A model generated the notes under the pieces. That model had not been told where the DNA came from. It searched no databases and was given only the letters and a program-made list of their open reading frames with translations. This document shows, piece after piece, positions 33,630-39,894 of a stretch of DNA of 39,894 bases. The position numbers and the translations under genes were made by a program. The stretch is from Mycobacterium sp. (GTDB taxonomy: Bacteria; Actinomycetota; Actinomycetes; RYN-182), in contig JAOPWU010000079.1 in NCBI GenBank assembly GCA_025965515.1, forward strand, positions 1 through 39,894. Direction: 5' to 3'. Numbering within the stretch: the first letter of the stretch is position 1; each line of letters starts with the position of its first letter.

Positions 33630-34085
33630 CTGAGCGACCAGTCCCTCTCGGACGCCGACCGCGCGCTGATGCCCGGGCTGACGGCGCTCACCGCACCCGA
33701 CGGCCCGCACGTCTGGACGACGCTCGGGTTCCGACTGACCGCCGCCGAGCCCGGCCGGGCCAGCGTCGCCTGGGAGGCGACCGCCGCCTACGGCTTCGTC
33801 ACCGCGAGCGGCCCGGTCATCCAGGGCGGCCTGGTCACCGCCATCCTCGACGCGGGCATGGGCGCGGCCAGCCGCACCTACCTCGCCGAGGACGAGACGT
33901 TCCTCACCGCGGACCTGCGGGTCGAGTTCCACCGGCCCAGCCGGCCGGGCCTGCTGGTCGCCCACGGCACGGTGGAACGGCGCACCCGGCGGGCGTACTT
34001 CTGCAGCGCCGAGCTCACCGACACCGCCGGCACCGTCCTGGCCGTCAGCCGCTGCACGAACCTCGTGCTGCCGGCCCAGCCCTAG
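33630..34085 (+). CDS. PaaI-type hotdog thioesterase, probable CTG start
   Basis: 151-residue hotdog-fold acyl-CoA thioesterase of the PaaI/DUF4442 type. The core [21 protein letters not shown] (about 70-90, given here in part as [13 protein letters not shown]) holds the catalytic Asp, and [16 protein letters not shown] follows. The first ATG in frame is 33669 (138 residues) but lacks a ribosome site. CTG 33630 has AGGAG with the same spacing as other genes here and leaves the domain unchanged, so CTG is my preferred start. It likely hydrolyses aryl- or acyl-CoA esters; substrate unknown. Its TAG interlocks with the converging ATPase gene at CTAG. Confidence 0.78.
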   Translation: MSDQSLSDADRALMPGLTALTAPDGPHVWTTLGFRLTAAEPGRASVAWEATAAYGFVTASGPVIQGGLVTAILDAGMGAASRTYLAEDETFLTADLRVEFHRPSRPGLLVAHGTVERRTRRAYFCSAELTDTAGTVLAVSRCTNLVLPAQP

Positions 34086-35122
34086 GACGCGGCAGCCCGG
34101 TCCGTCCGGTCCGCGGGCCCCGGGTTCTCCTCCGGAACCTGCCGGCCGGTCACCCCGTGCAGGTGGCAGGCCACCAGCCGCCCGGCGCCCGCCAGCTGCA
34201 GCGCAGGGTCGACGGTGGCGCAGGGCTCGAACACCTCGGGGCAGCGGGTGCGGAACCGGCAGCCGCTCGGCGGCGTGATCGGGCTCGGCACGTCGCCCTG
34301 CAGCACGATCCGCTGCCGCGTCCGCTCCACGGCCGGGTCCGGAACGGGCACGGCCGACAGCAGCGCCCGGGTGTACGGGTGCGCCGGGCGGCGGTAGACG
34401 GCGTCGCGGTCCCCGATCTCCACGATCCGCCCCAGGTACATGACGGCGACGCGGTCGCTGACGTGCTGCACCGCACCCAGGTCGTGGGCGATGAAGACGT
34501 AGGTCAGGCCGAGTTCCCGCTGCAGCCGGCGCAGCAGGTTCATGACCTGCGCCTGCACCGAGACGTCGAGGCTCGCGATGGGCTCGTCCAGCACCACGAC
34601 GTCCGGCTCGACGGCCAACGCCCGCGCCAGGCCGACCCGCTGCCGCTGGCCGCCGGACAGCTCGTGCGGGTGGCGGTCGGCGAAGTCGGGGTGCAGGCCG
34701 ACCATCTCGAACAGCTCCAGCACGCGGCGGCGCCGGGCCTTCGCATCCCCGCCCAGCCGGTGGATGACCAGCGGCTCCGCGACGCTGCGGCCGACCGGGA
34801 CGCGCGGGTCGAGGCTCGCGTACGGGTCCTGGAACACCATCGCGATACGGCGGCGCAACACCCGGACGTCGCGCCGGCCGAGCCGGGTGACGTCGGTGCC
34901 CTCCAGCCGCACGGTCCCGCCGGTGGGCTCGACCAGCCGCATCAGCGCCAGCCCGGTGGTGGACTTGCCGCACCCGGACTCCCCCACGAGACCCAGCGTC
35001 TCGCCGCGGAAGACCTCGAAGTCGACGCCGTCGACCGCGCGCACGACGGCGCCCCGGCCCGCCCCCGGGGCGGGGAAGTGGACCTGCAGGCCCTCGACGC
35101 TCAGCAGCGGCGGCGTGGTCAC
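34082..35122 (-). CDS. Dipeptide/oligopeptide ABC transporter ATPase (DppF/OppF type)
   Basis: 346-residue ATPase of a peptide-type importer. Walker [10 protein letters not shown] (about 45-53), ABC signature LSGGQRQR, Walker [14 protein letters not shown] and the C-terminal oligopeptide-transporter helper region with [15 protein letters not shown], whose cysteines may bind a 4Fe-4S cluster as in related DppD/DppF proteins. GTG 35122 overlaps the upstream ATPase stop by 4 bp. Last gene of the five-gene operon; pairs with the DppD-type ATPase to drive uptake. The actual cargo (peptides, nickel, glutathione, others) is not readable. Confidence 0.88.
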   Translation of the reverse strand: MTTPPLLSVEGLQVHFPAPGAGRGAVVRAVDGVDFEVFRGETLGLVGESGCGKSTTGLALMRLVEPTGGTVRLEGTDVTRLGRRDVRVLRRRIAMVFQDPYASLDPRVPVGRSVAEPLVIHRLGGDAKARRRRVLELFEMVGLHPDFADRHPHELSGGQRQRVGLARALAVEPDVVVLDEPIASLDVSVQAQVMNLLRRLQRELGLTYVFIAHDLGAVQHVSDRVAVMYLGRIVEIGDRDAVYRRPAHPYTRALLSAVPVPDPAVERTRQRIVLQGDVPSPITPPSGCRFRTRCPEVFEPCATVDPALQLAGAGRLVACHLHGVTGRQVPEENPGPADRTDRAAAS

Positions 35123-36180
35123 GCGGCATCCCCCGGCAGCGCGGCCACGGAACCGGCCCGCACGGGGTCGGGGTCGTCGTAGAAGCTGCGGACCAGGTGG
35201 CCGGGTGCCGCCTCCCGCAGGGGCGGTGCCTCGGTCGCGCAGCGGGCGTCGCGCCGCTGGCCGCACCGCGGGTGGAAGACGCAGCCGATCGGCAGCGCGG
35301 TCGGGTCGGGCGGCATCCCGGGGATCGTCGCCAGCTCCTCGCTGGGCCGCCCCGCGAGCGGCAGCGCGCCCAGCAGGCCGTTCGTGTACGGGTGACGCGG
35401 CTGGGCGAACAGCGCGTCGGTGTCGGCCTCCTCCAGGATCCGGCCCGCGTACATGACGGCCACCCGGTGCGCGATCCGCGCAACCACCCCGAGGTCGTGC
35501 GTGATCCAGAGGACCGCCATGCCCAGCTCCTGCTGCAGCCGGAGCACGAGCTCCACGATCTGCGCCTGGGTGGTCACGTCGAGGGCGGTCGTGGCCTCGT
35601 CCGCGACGAGGAGGTCCGGGGAGCAGGCGAGGCCGATGGCGATCATCACCCGCTGCCGCATGCCGCCGGAGAAGCGGTGCGGGTAGTCGTCGAGCCGCCG
35701 GGCCGGGTCGGGGATGCCGACGAGCCCGAGCAGCTCCACGGCCCGGTCGCGGGCCTCGGCCCGCGACAGCCCCAGGTGCGTCCGCATCGACTCGGTGATC
35801 TGCCGGCCGACCGTGAGCACGGGGTTCAGCGCCGTCATCGGGTCCTGGAACACCATGCCGATCCGGTTGCCCCGGATGCGCCGCAGCGTGCCCTCGCCGG
35901 CCCCGATGAGCTCGGTGCCCTCCAGGACCGCGCTGCCGGACACCTGCGCCGACGTCCCGGCGAGCAACCCGGTGATGGCCAGCGTCGACACGCTCTTGCC
36001 GCTGCCGGACTCCCCGACGATGGCCAGGGTGCGGCCGGGCTGGACGTCGAACGAGACCCCCGCGACCACGGTCGCCGGACCGCGCCGGGTCGGGAACCGG
36101 ACCGTCAGGTCCCGCACCGACAGCAGCGCCCCGGTCCGGTCGGCCGGCGGGGCCGTCGCGACCACGGCGTCGCCCGTCAC
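35119..36180 (-). CDS. Dipeptide/oligopeptide ABC transporter ATPase (DppD/OppD type)
   Basis: 353-residue partner ATPase. Walker [10 protein letters not shown], signature FSGGMRQR, Walker [14 protein letters not shown] (Ala in place of the usual Asp-Glu lead residue context is common in this group) and the C-terminal [16 protein letters not shown] cysteine-rich region. GTG 36180 was chosen because it overlaps the permease stop by 4 bp (GTGA); earlier frames run inside the permease gene. Full length. Heterodimer with the neighbouring ATPase expected. Confidence 0.88.
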   Translation of the reverse strand: MTGDAVVATAPPADRTGALLSVRDLTVRFPTRRGPATVVAGVSFDVQPGRTLAIVGESGSGKSVSTLAITGLLAGTSAQVSGSAVLEGTELIGAGEGTLRRIRGNRIGMVFQDPMTALNPVLTVGRQITESMRTHLGLSRAEARDRAVELLGLVGIPDPARRLDDYPHRFSGGMRQRVMIAIGLACSPDLLVADEATTALDVTTQAQIVELVLRLQQELGMAVLWITHDLGVVARIAHRVAVMYAGRILEEADTDALFAQPRHPYTNGLLGALPLAGRPSEELATIPGMPPDPTALPIGCVFHPRCGQRRDARCATEAPPLREAAPGHLVRSFYDDPDPVRAGSVAALPGDAA

Positions 36181-37088
36181 CGGGCGTCCGCCGCGGTGCG
36201 GTGTCGCGGGTCGAGGGCGTCGCGCAGCCCGTCCCCGACCACGTTGAAGGACAGCACCGTCAGGAAGATCGCGAGGCCGGGGAACAGCCCCATCCACCAG
36301 GCCTGCGCGACGAAGCCGCGCGCGTCGTAGAGCATCCGGCCCCACGACGGGGCGGGCGGCTGGACACCGAGACCGAGGAAGGACAGGGCCGCCTCCGAGA
36401 GGATCGCGAAGGCGAGGCTCAGCGACGCCTGGACGATGATCGGCCCGGCGACGTTGGGCAGCACGTGCCGGACGATGATCCGGGCGTCCCCGGCGCCGAG
36501 GCTGCGGGTGGCGCGGATGTAGACCTCCTCGCGCACGGAGAGCACGGCCGCGCGGGTCACCCGGGCGAACAGGGGCGTGTAGACGATCCCGATCGCCAGC
36601 ATGGCGTTGGTGACGCCCGGGCCGAGCACGGCGAGGATCGCGATGGCCAGCAGGATCGCCGGGAACGCGAAGAGCATGTCCATGACCCGCATGAGCACGT
36701 CGTCGATCCACCGCCCGTAGTAGCCCGCCAGCAGGCCGACGGTCACGCCGAGCGCGAGGCTGATCCCCACGGCGATCACGCCGACGCGCAGGGACACCCG
36801 CGCGGCGACGAGGGTCCGGCTGAACACGTCGCGGCCGAGCTCGTCGGTGCCGAACAGGTGGGAGCCGCTGGGAGGCTGCAGCCGGCCGAGGATGTCCGTC
36901 GCGGTGGGCGAGTGCGGCGCGAGCGTCCCGCCGAACACCGCAGCGACGAGGACCAGCAGGAGGACGACCAGGCCCCCCGCCGCGAGCCGGTTGCGCAGGA
37001 GCACCGACAGCGTGATCCGCCAGGGGGCGCGGTCGGCCGCCGGCGCCTCGGTGACGGGGGCGCGGTCCGCGGCGGTCGCGCCGGTCAC
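36177..37088 (-). CDS. ABC transporter permease (DppC/OppC type)
   Basis: 303-residue inner permease subunit. A short cytoplasmic N-terminus is followed by helix 1 (about 35-56), the conserved [17 protein letters not shown] loop that marks DppC/OppC, then five further helices and the cytoplasmic coupling loop ([20 protein letters not shown], the EAA-type motif that docks onto the ATPases). GTG 37088 overlaps the upstream permease stop by 4 bp. Together with the DppB-type subunit it forms the transmembrane channel. Confidence 0.89.
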   Translation of the reverse strand: MTGATAADRAPVTEAPAADRAPWRITLSVLLRNRLAAGGLVVLLLVLVAAVFGGTLAPHSPTATDILGRLQPPSGSHLFGTDELGRDVFSRTLVAARVSLRVGVIAVGISLALGVTVGLLAGYYGRWIDDVLMRVMDMLFAFPAILLAIAILAVLGPGVTNAMLAIGIVYTPLFARVTRAAVLSVREEVYIRATRSLGAGDARIIVRHVLPNVAGPIIVQASLSLAFAILSEAALSFLGLGVQPPAPSWGRMLYDARGFVAQAWWMGLFPGLAIFLTVLSFNVVGDGLRDALDPRHRTAADAR

Positions 37089-38029
37089 CGGTAACCGATC
37101 CGCGGGTCCAGCACGGCGTACAGCAGGTCCACGAGCAGGTTGATCACCAGGAAGATCACCGCGAACAGCAGGACGGCGCCCTGCACCACGGGGTAGTCAC
37201 GGGTCTGCACGGCGTCGAGCGTCAACTGGCCCAGGCCGGGCCACGCGAACACGACCTCCACGACGATCACGCCGCCCAGGAGGGTCGCCATCTGCAGCCC
37301 CGTGACCGTGACGATCGGGATCATGGCGTTGCGCAGGATGTGCCGCCGCAGGACCACGCCGGGCGGCAGTCCCTTGCTGCGGGCGGTGCGGACGTGGTCG
37401 CGCCCGGCCGCCTCGAGGACCGCGCTGCGGACGAAACGGGTGAGGATGGAGCCGGTCACGAGGCCGACGCTGGCCGCCGGCAGCAGGACGTGCTGCAGCC
37501 AGCCCGCGGGGTCGCTGGTGAAGGGGACGTACCCCGAGGGCGGCAGGACGCCGAGGCCGCTCGAGAAGACCAGGATCAGCAGGATGCCCATCCAGAAGTC
37601 CGGGATGGAGACCCCGACCTGGCTGACCGCGACCGCCGTGTAGTCGGCCACGGTCCCCCGCCGGATGGCCGACACGATGCCCAGCGGTATGGCGACGAGC
37701 AGGGCGATGACCAGCGCGACCGCGGCGAGGGAGGCGGTCGCCGGGAGCCGCTGCAGCAGGGCCTGGGTGACCGGCTGCCCACTGCGGAAGCTCACGCCCA
37801 GGTCGCCCGTCACGGCGTGGCCGAGGAAGTGGCCGTACTGCTGCAGCAGCGGCTGGTCCAGCCCGGACCGCGACCGCAGCGCCGCGTAGGTGCCCGGGTC
37901 GAACCGGGTGCCCAGCGCCACCCGCACCGGGTCACCCGGGACGAGGTGGATGAGGGTGAAGACGATCACGCTCACGCCGAACAGCACGATGACGGCCTGC
38001 AGAAGTCGGCGGACGACATACCGCAGCAC
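37085..38029 (-). CDS. ABC transporter permease (DppB/OppB type)
   Basis: 314-residue permease beginning LRYVVRRLLQAVIVLFGVSVIVF, the typical DppB start with helix 1, then VPGDPVRVALG, a large periplasmic loop and five more helices. The coupling loop is VRTARSKGLPPGVVLRRHILRN and the end GQLTLDAVQTRDYPVVQGAVL is a family hallmark. GTG 38029 was chosen since AAGGGGGA lies about 8 bp upstream and earlier frames add a non-homologous Arg/Pro tail. An 80-bp gap with a strong hairpin separates it from the binding-protein gene. Confidence 0.88.
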   Translation of the reverse strand: MLRYVVRRLLQAVIVLFGVSVIVFTLIHLVPGDPVRVALGTRFDPGTYAALRSRSGLDQPLLQQYGHFLGHAVTGDLGVSFRSGQPVTQALLQRLPATASLAAVALVIALLVAIPLGIVSAIRRGTVADYTAVAVSQVGVSIPDFWMGILLILVFSSGLGVLPPSGYVPFTSDPAGWLQHVLLPAASVGLVTGSILTRFVRSAVLEAAGRDHVRTARSKGLPPGVVLRRHILRNAMIPIVTVTGLQMATLLGGVIVVEVVFAWPGLGQLTLDAVQTRDYPVVQGAVLLFAVIFLVINLLVDLLYAVLDPRIGYR

Positions 38030-38073
38030 CCGCGCGTCCCCCTTCCGTCGAGCCGCCGGCGTCCGGAGCGTGC

Positions 38074-38105
38074 GCGCGGGCCGGGGGCACACCCCCGGCC
38101 CGCGC
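38074..38105 (-). promoter_or_regulatory. Perfect 14-bp hairpin between binding protein and permease genes
   Basis: Arms 38074-38087 and 38092-38105 pair over 14 GC-rich bp around a CACA loop, 4 bp beyond the binding-protein stop and 44 bp before the permease start. In other importer operons such structures protect the upstream mRNA or cause partial termination, giving excess binding protein. That role is inferred here. Confidence 0.7.
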
Positions 38106-38109
38106 CGGT

Positions 38110-39663
38110 TCACGAGAGGCTAGCGTCCCGGAACCGGATCGCCTGGTCGGCACGCTCGGTGTAGTTCTTCAGCGAGCTGGACCAACCCTGCACGACGTCG
38201 GGGTTGTACAAGTAGATGTAGCTGGCGTCGTCGACGATCATCTTCACCGCCTGGTCGTACAGCCCCTTGCGCTGCGGCTTGTCAGTGGTGGCGCGGGCCT
38301 GGTCGAGCAGGGAGTCGACCGCGGGGTTGCTGTACTTCTGGAAGTTGTTGGCGGCGCCGGTGTGGTGCTGGTCGTAGTAGAAGTCGTCCGGGTCGATGTT
38401 CCCGAGCCAACCGAGCATGAAGGCGTCGAAGGTGCCCTTGCCCTCGTCGGCCAGCCAGGTCGCGAAGTCCTCGGTCCGGATGTTCATGGTGACGCCGACC
38501 TTCGACAGCTCGTCCTTCATCACCTGCGCCGCCTGCACCGTCTCCGGGTACTGGCTCGTGACCATCATGTCCACGGACAGGTTCTGCACGCCGGCCTGCG
38601 ACAGCAGCTGCTTGGCCTTGGCGACGTCCGTCGTGTAGGGGCTGTAACTGTCGTAGAAGTAACTGCCCTTCGGGATCGCCGTCTGGTTCACCGCCGCCTG
38701 GCCGTACTTCGCCGCCTGCGTGACGGCGTTCCGGTCGATCGCGTACGCGAACGCCTGCCGGACCCGCGGGTCGTTGTACGGCGCCTTCGCCTCGTTCAGT
38801 GCCAGGTACCAGTAGTCGTTGCTCGGGACGGTCTTCACCACCGGGCTGCTGCTCCGCTGCAACGACGACACCTGCGAGGTGGGGAGGTTGTCGGTCCACT
38901 GCACCTGGCTGCCCTGCAGGTCCGCGAGGGCGGTGGTGGGCTCGCTCACGAACGTGAACTTCACCGACGCCAGCTTCGGGGCACCCCGGAAGTAGGTGGG
39001 GTTGCGGGTGAGGGTGATCGAGTCACCGTGGTTCCAGCTGCCGAAGGCGAACGGCCCGGTCCCCACCGGGTGCGTGCCGAGCTGGCCGCTGTCGACGTTC
39101 TTCTTGTCGACGATGGCCATGCCCTTGAAGGAGCCGATGTCCTCCAGCAGGTTCGGCGTCGGCCGCGTCAGGTCGATGCGCACCGTGCCCGGGTCGACCG
39201 CCACGACGTCCTTCACGCTGTCGAACCGGTAGCTGTTCGCGAGCTTGCCCGTGATGATCCGCTGGTAGCTGTAGACGACGTCCGCCGAGCTGAACGGGTC
39301 GCCGTTCTGGAACGTGACGCCCTTGGCCAGCGTGAACGTCCAGGAGAGCTGGTCGGGCGCCGTCGTCCACGAGCTGGCCAGTGCCGGCTGCATGGCCAGG
39401 CTGGCGTCGGGCTCGACGAGGGTGTCGAACACGTTCTCGAGCACCTCGAAGCTGGCGTGCGACGTCGTCTTCTGCGGGTCGAGCTGGTCCGGCTCCGCGC
39501 TGATGGCCGCGACCAGGTTGCCCGACCCTCCCCCGGCGGCGGACCCGCCGCCGCCGGTGTCGACACTGCTCCCACCGGAGCAGGCGGAGACGCTGAGCAG
39601 GGCGGCCAGCAGGGCGGCCAGGCCCGAGGCGGCGCCGAGACGCCGGGACGGCTGGGCAGGCAT
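38110..39663 (-). CDS. Peptide-type ABC transporter substrate-binding lipoprotein
   Basis: 517-residue family 5 extracellular solute-binding protein. A lipoprotein signal (basic PSRR, hydrophobic core, LSVSAC lipobox) puts the lipid-modified Cys at 28, followed by a Gly/Ser-rich spacer, then the mature domain starting ISAEPDQLDPQKTTSHASFEV and containing WTFTLAKGVTFQNGDPFSS, the usual SBP5 signature area. ATG 39663 has GGAGG 4 bp upstream. First gene of the importer operon. Cargo may be dipeptides, but SBP5 proteins also bind nickel-chelates, opines or plant compounds. Confidence 0.9.
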   Translation of the reverse strand: MPAQPSRRLGAASGLAALLAALLSVSACSGGSSVDTGGGGSAAGGGSGNLVAAISAEPDQLDPQKTTSHASFEVLENVFDTLVEPDASLAMQPALASSWTTAPDQLSWTFTLAKGVTFQNGDPFSSADVVYSYQRIITGKLANSYRFDSVKDVVAVDPGTVRIDLTRPTPNLLEDIGSFKGMAIVDKKNVDSGQLGTHPVGTGPFAFGSWNHGDSITLTRNPTYFRGAPKLASVKFTFVSEPTTALADLQGSQVQWTDNLPTSQVSSLQRSSSPVVKTVPSNDYWYLALNEAKAPYNDPRVRQAFAYAIDRNAVTQAAKYGQAAVNQTAIPKGSYFYDSYSPYTTDVAKAKQLLSQAGVQNLSVDMMVTSQYPETVQAAQVMKDELSKVGVTMNIRTEDFATWLADEGKGTFDAFMLGWLGNIDPDDFYYDQHHTGAANNFQKYSNPAVDSLLDQARATTDKPQRKGLYDQAVKMIVDDASYIYLYNPDVVQGWSSSLKNYTERADQAIRFRDASLS

Positions 39664-39696
39664 GGAACCTCCAGGGGCGGGGCCTCCGGCTGAGCG

Positions 39697-39712
39697 CCCC
39701 GATCTTTCGGGG
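39697..39712. promoter_or_regulatory. Small hairpin in the importer leader
   Basis: CCCCGA-TCTT-TCGGGG is a 6-bp stem 33 bp before the binding-protein start, likely in the 5' leader or promoter. It could be a terminator for the preceding permease gene or an operator. The rest of the gap to 39717 shows nothing else I can support. Confidence 0.35.
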
Positions 39713-39716
39713 CAAC

Positions 39717-39894
39717 CTACCCGAGAGATCGCCCGTTCGGGTGACACGCAGCCGGAGGCCCTCGCCGCAGGCGGAGACCAGGCTGGGCTCCTCGCCGAGG
39801 TCGAGCGGGGCGTCCGAGGCGGACCGCCGCTGCGACCGCGCCAGCACCAGGTAGAGCGCGCCGGACACCACCAGGCCGACGATGAACGACAGGT
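39717..39894 (-). CDS. Partial: possible NCS1-type permease C-terminus
   Basis: The minus strand reads LSFIVGLVVSGALYLVLARS from the window edge, a final membrane helix followed by a polar tail (ASDAPLDLGEEPSL). The DLSF-like entry and helix resemble the end of NCS1 (cytosine/purine/allantoin/hydantoin) permeases; the 5' part is outside the window. The frame has no stop before it enters the binding-protein gene, and stays open to 39023. A one-base frame change would end it at TAG 39719-39717, so the lower boundary is provisional. Confidence 0.4.
   Translation of the reverse strand, partial: PVVHRRPGGVRRALPGAGAVAAAVRLGRPARPRRGAQPGLRLRRGPPAACHPNGRSLG

Overview
The window is a very GC-rich (about 73% by eye), gene-dense stretch of an actinobacterial chromosome. 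The evidence is the frequent GTG starts, many 1-8 bp gene overlaps, probable leaderless starts, a coenzyme F420:NADPH oxidoreductase, and the glnE-glnA2 pair with panB close by. The style suggests Pseudonocardiaceae or a relative; that placement is inference. I see no rRNA, tRNA, CRISPR array, insertion sequence or phage gene. No stretch over 300 bp lacks a gene; the longest gaps are 4559-4768 and the region upstream of 39663.

Region 1 (44-12675) is a lignin-aromatic catabolic island. An aromatic aldehyde dehydrogenase (vanillin/benzaldehyde type) would make vanillate. A Rieske oxygenase (VanA-like), an unrecognised 71-residue protein and a ferredoxin-type reductase (VanB-like) would O-demethylate it to protocatechuate. 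An IclR regulator closes that operon. A divergent DHA2-type MFS transporter and a PcaR-type IclR regulator separate it from pcaH-pcaG-pcaB-pcaL-pcaI-pcaJ, which takes protocatechuate to beta-ketoadipyl-CoA. The final thiolase, pcaF, is not in the window. Fifteen-bp inverted repeats of IclR-operator format lie in both control regions. Two of them fall on a plausible vanA -35 and -10.

Region 2 (12679-17613) is mixed: a DUF72 protein, a class I glutamine amidotransferase, a YciI-like protein, a PAP2-family membrane protein whose end overlaps a convergent alpha/beta hydrolase, and an acyl-CoA ligase.

Region 3 (17656-27049) is conserved core metabolism: glnE, glnA2, a short-chain dehydrogenase, an acyltransferase, glutamine-dependent nadE and panB.

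Region 4 (27088-34085) holds an F420:NADPH oxidoreductase, a dienoyl-CoA isomerase-like crotonase, a PHA-synthase-like hydrolase, a membrane-anchored Gmad2-like protein, ahcY, a 62-residue membrane protein, a second SDR and a hotdog thioesterase probably started at CTG.

Region 5 (34082-39663) is a complete dipeptide/oligopeptide-type ABC importer operon: lipoprotein, two permeases and two ATPases, joined by GTGA overlaps. A strong hairpin separates the binding-protein gene from the permeases. The last bases hold what looks like the 3' end of an NCS1-type permease that lacks an in-frame stop.
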